Of a stretch of 64,000 bases of DNA, positions 26,401-38,111 are shown in pieces. The stretch lies in the NCBI RefSeq assembly GCF_029227915.1, contig NC_079884.1, positions 25,544,001-25,608,000 on the forward strand, given 5' to 3'. Positions within the stretch are counted from its first letter, which is position 1. Each line of letters starts with the position of its first letter. A model generated the notes under the pieces. It had not been told where the DNA came from and did no database searches. It was given only the letters and a program-made list of their open reading frames with translations. The translations under genes were made by a program, and so were the position numbers. Origin of the DNA: Hydractinia symbiolongicarpus. Its lineage: Eukaryota; Cnidaria; Hydrozoa; Anthoathecata; Hydractiniidae.

Positions 26401-29400
26401 TTATTTCGATCTTTTGGAATGCATTCCCAAATCGATCAGCGAAATTTACAGTTTGACAGCCTGCAAAACACATCAGGTACACTTATAATACGTACTGTAT
26501 GCTGTTGCGTGTTTATCAAAACAGCATACGATTTTGAATGTTTTGCAGTATATAGCATACTCGTATTTTGTATGTGTTATTAGGTGTTTTGTATTCATTA
26601 TGTTACAAGGTTTTTAACCCTATTCGGTCCGGGGTTTTTCGAACATACTATGACTCAATAACTCAATAACTTTTCATAGGATTGTTCAAATTGAATCAAA
26701 CTTGGCACACTTATAGTACGTCATAAAGGGAACAAAATGGCGGCAATAAATTTTTGCTAGCGTCAGCACATTTTCTGACACATGTCAACCTGTATGTTGT
26801 ACACACATTTTTTACAAGGCCTTGAAAAAAGTTAAAACTTAACCTTCCAGAATGTAATTCTATAATAGATTTTGCAAGGCCAGAGAAAGTATGCTGTTAT
26901 GTTTTTAGAAAAATAATAATTAAGCAACAATTTTCGGTGAGTATTATGAACTTAGGTGAACATTACAGCCAGCTATCTAAAATGACAGCCGATTTAAGTC
27001 AAAATTTTTGTTCACACAGCTCATAATGTAGATTTTAGTTTTTTAATGTCCCGTTAATGTTAAGGCATCCTACTAGCCAACTAAAATGTTCAAAATAATG
27101 CCATTTATTCTTAACTTTTTTGTGTGTTTGTTTTCCTTTTATTTTTATGGCATTTAACTCTTATTATCAACTTAGTAACTGTTAAGAAAATACAGTACTT
27201 GTTTGTCTAAAAACCTTCTATATATATACTGTTTTTTATGTGTTTTATTTAACAATCTTTCTTGAATCACTTGCAATTAAATTTGTAAATTTCTAGTGTT
27301 GCTGGCTATTTTAATGCCCTTTAAGAAAAAAATATAATATGGAAAAATAAAATATTTATATTTATATATATATTTTTAAACACTTGATTTTTTTTTTTTT
27401 TTTTTGACTTTATCAGATTCTTTAATATGTGAAATGTATCACTTTAATGAGAAGATCATGAACTAACGGGAGTGCACAAGTAAAAATTCTTTTTATGAAT
27501 AATGCAACAAAAACAGAATGGAAATTAGCACTTAAGGTTTGCAAACTGATCTGCTACTTAATTAGACCAAGATAGATCTACAGTATTTGTTTCGTGTAGT
27601 GTTTCATACGCATGCACACTGCGTTCCACCTGAATAACATTGTTGTTACAGCATTAAATATTTTAAAGAACACGTAAAAGAATTTACCAATAGCATGTAC
27701 TGTGCACGACATTACATTGTCAAATAATCTTTGTTATTTTGTAGATTTGTGTGAAAAATTGTCCAACCGACAATACATACTCCAAAACAGCTGATAGAGA
27801 CAAGTTGTATTGCAAATATGATGCACAATCGAAAGTGAAAACAATGGTATTAGCTTATTTATCTGGCCTGCAAATAAATATTCTCTATGTGAACAACACT
27901 TTTTTAACAGTGGTAAAGTTTTTAATTTTAAGTTGCAGGACTCATACATAAGTATTCTTAACTCTATGAACATTTTTCATGGCTGCAAGTTTAATCTCTC
28001 ATGTTGTCTTTATAGCAATAGCATGTTTAGATTCTCAAACATGATGTTTGACATCCTAACCGTGTCATTGTATTGTACATTCTTTACAGGTCGTTTTCCT
28101 CTTTTATTTTGTTTCTTTTTTAATTTGCTCATGGAATTTAATTTCTGCTAAAAAATCACGAAAAAGGTATACAATGTTAAACGTAGGTTAAAAAAAAGAT
28201 AGTTTGCCTTGCCATGCTTTGATTTCTCAAGAAACATAGAAATTGATGATATTTTTTTCAAGATGAAGGTTTTATGTCGTAAGCGATAGCTATAGTTAAA
28301 AGTTATTTTAAAGGGAAGTGTACTTTGGCGAGATAATTGTCCAATTTTAAAATTTGGTATTCTGTTAGTCTGTTAAATGAAACAAAGGAGATGAATGCTT
28401 TAATTTCTTCATGTCGACACCTTTTTGTATCTTGGTGCTTTAAACCATTTGAGAGTTGGTTGTATGTCTATTAACTTTGTGGATCAGGTTTTTATTCATA
28501 AATTTTGACCAATATTTTAGTCAAGTGATGAGATTGCGAAAAACTGTGCCAAGTATACACTTCAAAGTACAGATTGTGAGTATCTGTTTTTTTAACTTCA
28601 ATCTGATGTTTTGTTATAGTATCCATGTGCAAAGAGTGAAGCTGGCCTTGTTAACCAAGCTGGTTTGGCTAATGAGGTCACCTACTATATTAAATCTCGT
28701 TAAAAGTTGCTAAGATCTTGATTAAATTTGCTGAGATCCTGACAATGCGGAATGAACTTTTTGTTGTGTAAACACATTCTACTGAGTCTGCCTGCTTAGG
28801 CGAGATAGTTTTTTAGGCTCACGAAATTAATTTCAGTTATGAACTTTTTTTTTCTGTTCTGCATTGTTTATGTTTCATTCCCTAATTTAGAGGTATTAAC
28901 GTAAAGACCAGCCTAACAGACTCGGTTTGTTGAGACAGCGCACCTCCATATAAACATCTCCTTAGTTTGGTAATAAAGCGTTGCTTTATTTTAGTGGCGT
29001 ACAGATGTGTTCCGACTTTGGTTGGGGGTAGTCTGTCTAACTTTTTAAAAAGCAATACCATTAATACAGATGGGAAGAATTTAACAGTTGAAAATATCAA
29101 GTGGGGAACAATGTATGTCGGTTATTATTTCGGCTATTCCTTTTTTTTGAAAATCTTATACACAGCAGCAGTTACCATCATTCTTTACATATTTTAGTGC
29201 TCAGAGTGTGTTGGTAAACATTCAAAACACAGGCCGAAAGGTATGCTAGAAATTGCAGGTCATAAATATATTAAAGAAGATGAGAGGGAAGCGCACCCTT
29301 TTTTATAGACGACCCCTGTTTCCGTTTATTGTACTTCTTATGTGAAAATGCAGCTTGTTCCCATCAATGTTTTAGTTTGAAATTATGTAGATTTTTCATG

Positions 29401-32400
29401 TACTAGTTGTATTACATTTGTCTCTTCACTTGTGTGGTCATTGTTTTAAGGTTGTATGTCTCTTCACTTGTGTGGTCATTGTTTTAAGGTTGTAGCAGAC
29501 GTTCAGGAATCTTGGTATTGGATTCTCGCGTGAGTAATTTTAAATTCAAAATTTTTAAAATTTGAAAATAACCGTTATTGACTTTCCACACTGAGTTTTT
29601 TCAACACGGTGTGTTATAAGCCAACACCGTTGACCGTAAGTATTAGATCTTATCGCGGAAGAGTTGACATTTACTTTTTTTTTAAGCTGGTTAAAAAGTA
29701 GAGGCAGTGTAGTTTTTATTATTTCTTTGTCGGACGATATACTCGTTATCTTCAGCTCATGTCGTCATTTTTGTGCGACAAAATGTTCGCCTGAAAAGGT
29801 GTTTTTGTCTTCTACAAGCCATGCTGTTTTCTTTCGGATTTTTAACTTGTGTTTCTTCACTGCAACTCAGTAAACTTCGTGTCGCTTCTAAGGCGTCACT
29901 AAAAGAGTTTACGAGCTTCAATACCGGTAACATGATAAACATAGCGCCGAAAGTTATCGTCATTGCGGTTGCAAATTTTCCTAGTAAACTTGCTGGTACA
30001 ATATCTCCATAGCCCACAGTTGTGCATGATATTAAGCTAAACCACATTCCATCAAATATCCCGCCATCGCGAAATTGCGAGTTATTTGCGTGTGCTTCAG
30101 CAAAGTAAATAATACTTCCTGATATCACGATAAAGAAGGCTAAAAAACTGACGAGGATTTGCAAATCTGTGCGACTCTTATATATGGTGTAAATAAGCAG
30201 TCGAAGTCCGTTTGAAAATCTTGTCAACCGAAACACTCTGAACGCGTTGGCGAGTCGGAATACTTTCAACACACTGGTCGATGAAGCCTGTGCTGAACTT
30301 AGCGCTAGAGAGCTGAAGAAAATTACGAGTGTTATCAGGTCAGTTAGGTCAATCCAACTTCTGACGAACTGTCTTTTCTGTGGACATGCCCACAGTCTTA
30401 GGGAATATTCTAGTGTGAACCATGAAAAGCAAACTATTTCGATGGGAAACATGTCGCGATGAACAACACTAGTCTTATTGTGTTTGTCACCTGGATGTAA
30501 ACATGTTAAAATTATAGAGATGAGAGTCATAACAAGTGAAATCGTGGATAATATTTGTGCCCCATATGAACTCTCTGGGTTTTGTAAAACATTCCAAATA
30601 CGTCCCTGTCTGCTTTTTGGCGTGCTCTCTCTTTTCGAAGGCGACAAAACGAACTTCTTTGCTTCTAGTGCATCCTGCAGGAACGCGCAGTCGATTTTAA
30701 AAAACTCCAGTTCATCTAGGAATACCTCTTCTGGTACGTTCTCTGGACACACTACTCTTCCGAAGCGTTGATAATACATTAATATTCCTTCGAAAGCTAG
30801 TCTGTGTCTGTTGAAAAAATAAACACCTTGACTTGGGACAAAATACTGGGTCCGTTCTTGCGGGTCACCCAACAAAGTGTGAGGGTATCTTCCCAGGCAT
30901 CTATCTGTCGTCTCAAAAGTGGCTCCGCTTACGTTAATTACCAAGCGTTTCATATCTGTCTTGGTTCTCGTTGTGAAATTCTCTCAGCTCGATGTTGTCG
31001 TGTCTTTTTTCTCTGTGTGTGTGTGTTTTTATACAAATTCCCTGCAGTGTTTTGTGGTAAAAAGATAAAAGTTTTTATTCTGTTTTTTTTCTCTAATAAT
31101 TGAGATGTTACAGCTTGCTTTCACTCTTTATAACTCAAATTTTAGTGTGTTTATTTTCTTTTTCAAATGTTCTTCAAAGCATTTATAATTTTAATAAACT
31201 CCTTTTTTTTAATACGTCTTCAAAACTGACTTAATTTGAGTTTTGTTTTGTGCTTGCAGCTGGCTTGAGTGAGAACTTTAACACACAGACAGCTCTCCTC
31301 AGACCTTTTTTTCGCAGTGCTCGTGTGATACAAACTATTTTTGCAGCATTTGTGGGAGGACGTGTATTTGTTTGCCTACACGTTTTAAACGCATTTCAGC
31401 TACCATCTTTAAATCCCTGTTTGTTTTTTGTTTATTTATTTTTTAATTCGTTGATTCCTTCATTCATTCACTTTTTCCTTCTAAGTTTCAATAAACGTTG
31501 GCGGTCAAGTGCTCAATTTCCATAACATAAAGATGGTAGCGTTTTCTAAGTTTTTGTTGGTTGTTAAAATGTTTGTTTACAAATGCTTGCACGTTGACGA
31601 AAGTTGTCAAAATCCAGGCATCGCGACCAGAATAAAAATTTTAAAGCGAATGCCCAAATACTAAACACTGAGAGTTATGGTTAAAGACAGACTAAGACGC
31701 AAAGCAAACTATAGGTAATAACTGAAAGTTTTAATGAAGAAAGATCACAAAAATTTACTTTGTAACCAAATTTGTTTTGTGTGCAAGTGTGTAAGATGCA
31801 CGTTTGAACTGAAGAGGAAATGCGCCTGTTATTTTTCACATAATACAAAAAAGCAGAGAAAAAATATTTTAAACAAGAAATTAAAGGCGTAAAAAATAGT
31901 TAATCTTTTTATTTGTATGTTTAGCCTTTTTTATACATTGTTGAAATATAAAAATAAAACTTGTGAAATAAATACAGTTTCAACGAATTTATATTGCACG
32001 CAATATTGGGCATATGCACCTGGGCCTTATACTTTTAATCCTAGCAAAGCGGTATTGTACGCACCTGTGTAAAAATAACATCTTTTGGCTTTGTAACACA
32101 CGACGCCCAATAGGGTATTTCTTTTGCAGAAATTTTCAGGAAAACCTTTTCTAATGACTTGATCGATTCGAAATTGGTTACAAAAAACTTATTTATATCA
32201 TTGAGTGACATCATAACTTTTCTTTGCAATTTACATTTGAAACACTGTCATCGGTGTGATTTCTGTGCTCTTACATCGGTGTAACCTACCCAACTTCCCT
32301 CCCATGGAATGGGTTTACCTGTCGGTGTGGTAACAACACTTGCTAAACATGCTTTTAAGAGACACCAAGCCACCGACACTGTCATTTAAAAGCGCACATT

Positions 32401-35400
32401 GTAACCACTCGGCTAATTAATAATGCATTATTCTTGAGAATAGGGCCTGACAAGTTCAACATATTGACACGATCATATTTACTGCTTTTATTTTTTGTTG
32501 TATATAATCTGTTTTGTTTTTAGTGGATTTGGTATCACCATGATCGTGGCTTTTATTTACATCTTAATTATGAGGTATGACATCAATTGGTGGGAAAGTT
32601 GTTAATTTCGTAAAAAATTTAATAGTGTGTATACACGATAGCCATAAAAATTACCGCCGGAAATTAAAATTGGGGAAATATAAAGCTCAACAATTTCTTT
32701 TTAACATCTTACACTTGAGCGATGATGAAAGGGAACCTAAACACTTTTTCTTCTTCGATTCTCATTTAGCCTTAACTTGTGTGTAAAATAAACATTCACA
32801 TGTGTTGTTTTGTTAAACTTATGATATGGTAAATTTATCTGAACTCTTAGATGGGTGGCTGGTTTAATGGTTTGGCTGACGACATATGCAGTGTTGACCA
32901 TCATTGGATATTGTAAGTAGTTTTGGCCATTATTGAATGCTCTACGCGAAGTTTTGAAGTATCTTAAATGTTCTTTAATAGCCCTTCTGCAAAGTTATAA
33001 AGTATCGCACCTAATATTATTTTCGGTCATTTTCTTGGTGGAAACATTGTTTTTCTCTTTTAATTATCACACATAGCCTTGAAGTTTGGTACACAGGGCT
33101 ATCAATTTCCTCGTACTAAGTTTCTATGTTCATACGTGCTACATTTTTTCCATGGTAAATTTCCTTCCCAATTATCTTCGTAGGTACGTATTATTGTTAC
33201 ACAGAATATGATAGATTAGCATCTACAGACACGAGTGATATTGGATTCGATTTTGTAACTAATCTTGACAGCTACAGCGACAAGAAAGAGACATGGCTGG
33301 TGCTGGGTAGGTTAACAAATAAACCCTGTTCACACTTTACGTATGGGGGTTCGCTCTGATGTTAAGGTATCAGATAGGGTTTCAGTTCACATGCAACCAA
33401 ACCTTTCCAATATGTGAAAAGCGAAATAATCTTTCTCCGACATTGTGTAAACAAAAAGAAGAGAAAGAAAATGGCGGCATTAAAAATACAGTTGTCCAAT
33501 CAGATTGCGTTGTTTTATTAAACCTGTCAACACTAACTGGTCTTCACTGGTTTTATTATGTTGTTAAAACGTTTTCTTAAATACATACCAAAATTACAGT
33601 CACGAATAACGGGGTTTTTTTAAAAGGTGGGCAACAATTTACTTAGAAAAGGTGTAATCTTATCGATGAAAGTCGGGAGTTTAAAAACTAAAAAAAAAAA
33701 AAAAAAATCTGACATTTTTTCAGTCTCTGATTTCCTTTTCGCAAGTAAAAAGTGAAAGTGCGTCGAGTTAGCGAACGTTCGAGTTATCCTAGGTTCGAGT
33801 TAACATTCGAACTTCATAGAGTTTGTTTTTTTTAATTTTTTTAGGAATTATATGCGCTATTATTCTTCTGGTTATTTTGTTGTTGTTGTTGGCGTTGCGT
33901 AAAAGAATACAGATTGCCATTCAGCTTATTAAAGAAGGAAGCAGGTACACTGTTTACAATTTTTTATACAGTCCACTTTCTAATTAACGAAATCGTTGCT
34001 AATTAGAGGCGACCGCTAATTGGAGAGTACACCCTTTGGATAATAGCTAGCTGAGTCTTGGAAATAAAGCTGAAGTTTTGAAAATTGATAGCAACTTATA
34101 TAATAAGCGTTAATCTTTTGATGAAATTTTCTTGGTGTGCTTTTCAAAAATATCAGTACAAGCTCTCTGTAGTGGCCGCAAAACGGCGCCCTACGCTAAA
34201 AGTTCAGTTTTGTTACTGTCTTTTTTAATTAGGCATCTTCGCTAATAACTGCGACACAGGAAAACCTGCCAAAAAAAGCTAGCTTAGAAAACTCTATATT
34301 GGCTACAGCATTGTAAAAGTTTTATTTCTCTACTAGAGCACTAACCGCTATGATTTCCACGTTGTTTTTCCCCTTACTTCCATGGCTGATGCAGCTAATT
34401 TTGTTTTGTTGGTTCGTGGCTGTACTGGCTTTCCTCGTCACAGCAGGTGATGCTGAGTTTGAGCAGGTCAACAATGGAACTTTTTCTAAAATTGCGTGCA
34501 CAGCAACGGTAAGTAGCTATGTTTGTTTTTGTCATCACACTGCTCCTCTATAAAATTCCTTAAATCTCCTAAAAATATAATATCCTTGGAAGTACGGAGA
34601 TTTAGCAAGCCTTTGAATTCTCCTTGTTGTGTTTTTACATTTTTGTTGATAAGAAATGGAAATGGTTGTGAATAAAAGAAAAAAATACCTATATAAATAA
34701 CTAGTTTTAAACAAATAAAAATTACCCTTAATATTCTTCTAATATTGAACAAAAGTTATGACAAAATCTCCCTAAATATTAAGAATACTTCGTTGTTCTC
34801 CGATTATTAATTTCTCACTCCATTTGTTGAGTGATCGTCCTGCGCGGTGATTAAGGGATTTTATTCTCAGAAATTCTTTTTACATGCTCGTGTAAGTCAT
34901 GAAAAATTTGTGTTGTTAGGACTTTCCTATCCCATCTTTTTCAGTTTTCCACATAAAACTTCTAAATATCTTCTATGTAGGACGCTATTAATGACTGGAT
35001 CCCAGGCTCCAATGATACCATCTCTTGCAACTTTAAGAAATATGTAAACAATGAGTAAGAATTTATTTTGTTTTTATGCTTGTTGAAGAATCCTGATATA
35101 AGCTTAACTGGATAAAAATAAGAACAGTCTTGTCTGGAACCATTACTCAGACAGTTTATGAATTCACTTTATTAGAAAAAAGGTCACGTGATGTGAATGA
35201 ACCTGTTTTTTGTTTTAACCAGCAACTCGTTTAAATTCAGCGAGACCAGGAACCTGCTGTGGCGTAGTGAATGTTTAAATTCAGCGAGACAAGGAACCTG
35301 CTGTGACGTAGTGAATGATTTTCTTTTAGCAATATCCTTCGCCTTCAAGTGTTTCATCTTTTTGGGTGGTTTTGGATTATGAATTTTATCGTTGCGTTTG

Positions 35401-38111
35401 GTCAATGTGCTTTAGCAGGTGCATTTGCATCGTGGTATTGGGCGTGGGACAAGAAAACGGTACGGTTTTTTTCCCTTTTTCTGTTCACCTTACAATACAA
35501 TGATTGTATTGACAAATATATTTTATTTTTACGTAGGATGTGCCTACTTTGCCAGTACTGATGTCTGTTGGGCGTACATTGAGGTATGTATGTGCTAGCT
35601 TAAGATGTACTAATATCTATAGGACGTACATCAAACCATTTTTAAATTGGAATAATGTCTGTAAGGCGCCATCAAAGTATTGTGTACAATCAGTACGATT
35701 CTGTACTGGGAGTAAAATGATATAACGAGCACGTGATCAGTTAAAATCTTTCTCTCAATGTTTTGTTATTTTTAGATATCACACTGGCTCGTTAGCTTTT
35801 GGTTCTCTTATCATCGCCATTGTGCAAATCATCAGAGCTGGTTTAGAATATCTGGAATGGAAACTACGAGGTTAGGGTGGTTTTCACTTTTATTACTTAA
35901 AAATTGTCATAGTCGATTTTAAATTGTGATTGTCCGATTTAGGGTCAGGACATGAACCAGGACCTGTAGCGAAGTTTATTTTGAAGTAAGTAACCTTCCT
36001 TCTCCACTTTCTCTTATTGATTGTGTGACTTCCACTGGATGATGGTGTCAACAACAGCAATCATTAACATGCTCTTCTAAATGTTTATTTTTTATTATTA
36101 TTTTCAGATGTCTCAAATGCTTCTTCTGGTGTTTGGAGAAGTTTTTGAAATTTTTAAACAAGAACGCCTACATCGAGGTGAGATTTGCCTCGCCTACCTT
36201 TAATCTAACTACCATTGTTGGAAATTTTAAATAAAAGTATTTTTGTATTCCGTTAAACTATAGATCGCTGTATATGGAAAGAATTTCTGTACTTCAGCGA
36301 AGAATGCATTTTTTCTGCTGATGAGAAATATTTTAAGGTATGTCTTAGTGAGATTAGTTTTTGTTTGAAATGTTTGTGTTGTTTCCTATTCATCCTGCTT
36401 ATCGTTCTGAACAAGAAAAATATATTTGTGTTATTTTACCTTTCTTAATGTAATTTCTGTTTTCATCCATTTCTTAAAGTAATTTAATTCTGTGAATCGT
36501 GCATTTTTTATTTGAAATAAAAAATTCTTAGTAATGAATTGGCTAATAAATTTATACGAAATTGAACAACTCATGGTGTGTGGAATAAAAAAAACGGATT
36601 AAAGAAAAGACACGGAAAGAATCCATAGTCGGAGAAAAATTTAGTCACTTCTTCATTTTTTTTTTCTAGTCAGAAATATGATAAATAAGTATTGCTTTTT
36701 TTTCTCGAAAACTATGAAAACGCGTATGCCAGCTTTTATTTATTGTAATCTGACGTAAGGTTGTGTTTTCACTTATTTTTTTTATTATTTTTTTTGTTAC
36801 AGGGTTGCTGTGTTGGATAAAGTGACAGACTTTTTGCTGTTCATCGGAAAACTAACAGTAACAGGCGGAATGGGTATACGATTCAAACTTTTTGATAACG
36901 TTGATGTTTTAAGTGATAAACTTTCCCTGTAAATACCGTAAATGCTTGATCCTTCACCCCCTCCCTAATTTTAATTTAGCGCCCCTTCTCGATTTAGGGC
37001 CCCTTTTTGATTTAGCGCCCCTGTTCGATTTAGCACCATTCCAATTAAGCGTCTGTTTATTTTTGTGTGATTTTCTTATTTGCGTCTTTTGAATTACTAA
37101 AGTAAAAAAAGGCTTTTCATAAAAACGTTGAAAATATTTTTATTAAACGTTCCCTTCAAACCTCGAAATAGTCAAATGATAAAATATGATAAATTTTCCA
37201 AGGTTTTTGCTAAGCATTTACGCTCTATTAAAATTCACTGTGAATGAGCACTTTAAAATTCTAAAATCTTTTTCATACATTTTTTTTATTTTGTTTTAAT
37301 ATATAGCTGCTGTTGTTATTTACCATAAAAGTTCCACTTAAACCCAGCCCTTCTTTTCTATTTACGCCCTTTGTTTAACGCCCTGTTTTTTTAGACTTGT
37401 TAAAATGACAATTTTTTTTTATCCATTGTAGGTGTTGCAAGTTTCTTCTTTTTCAACAAAAGAAATGATTTGAACTATTATCTTACACCGGTCATTGTAC
37501 GTGCTTTCAGATTATGGCTTTTAGTTTTATATAAAACATTTTGTCGTTGTTTATAACAGAACAATACTTTGATAATAATATTTTTATTTTTAGATCATAA
37601 CCATTGGAGCATGGGTAGTAACGAGTGCATTCTTTGGTGTTTATGAAATGGCCATTAATACGTTGTTCTTGTGCTTCTGTAAGTAAAACAGTGTTTCTTC
37701 ATACCTGTGGATTTTTCACGGAATAATCATTAGCTTTTATACAATACCAGTTAAGGCTCACAGTGGCTCAGGAAGCCAACTTTTATGATCTAGTTTGCAG
37801 ATCTAAGGAAGTGCAAATGTAAAATGCCATAGAATCCATATCGTTTCCAGTAATTTTTGCTTTGCCGGAATAGCGAAAGAACCAGAAGGGATTAAGGTTA
37901 CGTTAAAAGACGTTTAAAAAATATTTATTTCATGCATTCATGCGATTTGCGATAAGATTGGTCGAGTGTAATTTTGACGTGATCACGTGTTGTTTTTTCA
38001 GTGGAAGATTGTGAGCGTCATGATGGTTCACCTGAGAAACCTTACTATATGTCGAAGAAACTAAAGAAAATATTAGGAAAGAAAAACAAAAAAACAGAAG
38101 AAGACGAATAA
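20496..38111 (+). CDS. SLC44 choline-transporter-like protein (multi-exon)
   Basis: SLC44/CTL proteins are multi-span membrane carriers for choline and related amines. The start MGCCG (20496) matches the family's acylation-prone N terminus. Supported exons: 20496-20580, 20657-20705, 23629-23702, 24523-24573, 25909-25936, 26383-26476, 27745-27846, 28521-28575, 28620-28676, 28995-29112, 29198-29240, 29489-29529, 32524-32574, 32851-32912, 33184-33306, 33845-33944, 34337-34508, 34981-35054, 35330-35459, 35537-35583, 35776-35870, 35943-35985, 36108-36177, 36264-36337, 36803-36873, 37432-37496, 37594-37678, 38002-38111. Family hallmarks: [48 protein letters not shown] and a final [16 protein letters not shown]. 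Phases agree except across the 27745-28995 exons (large extracellular loop), where boundaries are provisional. An intron holds a LINE; a later one holds an antisense K+ channel gene. Confidence 0.95.
20984..23567 (+). mobile_element. 5'-truncated non-LTR retrotransposon (CR1/L2-like)
   Basis: Lies in the second intron of the SLC44-like gene, same strand. It keeps the end of an endonuclease domain and the whole reverse transcriptase, then a 3' UTR of about 200 bases and a (TTA)n tail at 23540-23567. The left limit is approximate and no target duplication was established. Truncation of the 5' part and a simple-repeat tail are typical of LINE insertions. Confidence 0.85.
21033..23333 (+). pseudogene. 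LINE endonuclease C terminus plus reverse transcriptase
   Basis: Open from 21033, after an in-frame TAA that cuts off the rest of the endonuclease. [18 protein letters not shown] and GISDHNLVY (ISDH box) are the end of an exonuclease-endonuclease-phosphatase domain. The reverse transcriptase follows: NYRPISILP, a [16 protein letters not shown] block, [20 protein letters not shown] and the catalytic YADD near 22537. The C terminus reads like CR1/L2/Jockey-group elements. The reverse transcriptase itself has no internal stop or frameshift over more than 740 codons, so the insertion is fairly young, but without the N-terminal part it cannot be autonomous. Confidence 0.9.
29421..29496 (+). repeat. 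38-bp tandem duplication of a 3' splice site
   Basis: Two copies (29421-29458 and 29459-29496, 36 of 38 bases identical) each contain a pyrimidine tract and TTTTAAG/GTTGTA. The second acceptor gives the in-frame SLC44 exon at 29489. Use of the first would add 38 bases, shift the frame and reach a TAG. Confidence 0.9.
29757..30953 (-). CDS. Intronless Shaker-type (Kv1-like) K+ channel subunit
   Basis: 398 residues, one exon, nested antisense in an SLC44 intron. An N-terminal T1 tetramerisation domain (about 3-95) is followed by S1 (134-151), S2 (171-190, with F179 and E182 of the charge-transfer centre), S3 (201-218), S4 (228-250), S5 (265-285), the pore with TTVGYGD (311-317) and S6 (327-350). 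So it has the parts of a voltage-gated K+ channel. Two departures stand out. S4 reads K230, R233, N236, R239, R242, R245: the third gating position is Asn. The S6 hinge is P343-V-L instead of Pro-Val-Pro. In known families a lost second proline marks regulatory ('silent') subunits, so this may be a modifier rather than a self-sufficient channel. The C-terminal tail is short. Intronless Shaker genes are known in cnidarians. Confidence 0.93.
   Translation of the reverse strand: MKRLVINVSGATFETTDRCLGRYPHTLLGDPQERTQYFVPSQGVYFFNRHRLAFEGILMYYQRFGRVVCPENVPEEVFLDELEFFKIDCAFLQDALEAKKFVLSPSKRESTPKSRQGRIWNVLQNPESSYGAQILSTISLVMTLISIILTCLHPGDKHNKTSVVHRDMFPIEIVCFSWFTLEYSLRLWACPQKRQFVRSWIDLTDLITLVIFFSSLALSSAQASSTSVLKVFRLANAFRVFRLTRFSNGLRLLIYTIYKSRTDLQILVSFLAFFIVISGSIIYFAEAHANNSQFRDGGIFDGMWFSLISCTTVGYGDIVPASLLGKFATAMTITFGAMFIMLPVLKLVNSFSDALEATRSLLSCSEETQVKNPKENSMACRRQKHLFRRTFCRTKMTT
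30954..32523. other. Intron sequence upstream of the K+ channel gene
   Basis: Part of the SLC44-like intron and presumably the promoter region of the antisense K+ channel gene. T-rich; no further exon or repeat family recognised. Confidence 0.4.
33758..33815. repeat. Possible pogo-like terminal repeat remnant
   Basis: CGAGTTAGCGAACGTTCGAG and related 'GTTCGAGTTA' words repeat three times in 60 bases in an SLC44 intron. They resemble the ends of pogo-like MITEs found elsewhere in the window. No partner end was found. Confidence 0.3.
35230..35317. repeat. 44-bp intronic tandem duplication
   Basis: Two nearly identical 44-base copies (35230-35273, 35274-35317; differences CCAGG/CAAGG and GGCG/GACG) directly before the splice acceptor of the exon at 35330. 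Confidence 0.9.
36931..37030. repeat. Short tandem 'GATTTAGCGCCCCT' repeat
   Basis: Four degenerate copies of a unit of about 20 bases containing GATTTAGCGCCCC, in an SLC44 intron. Related words (TTTACGCCCTTTG, TTTAACGCCCTG) occur at 37360-37385 and (AACGCCCCCTATT) at 62540, which suggests a dispersed MITE end. Confidence 0.45.
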
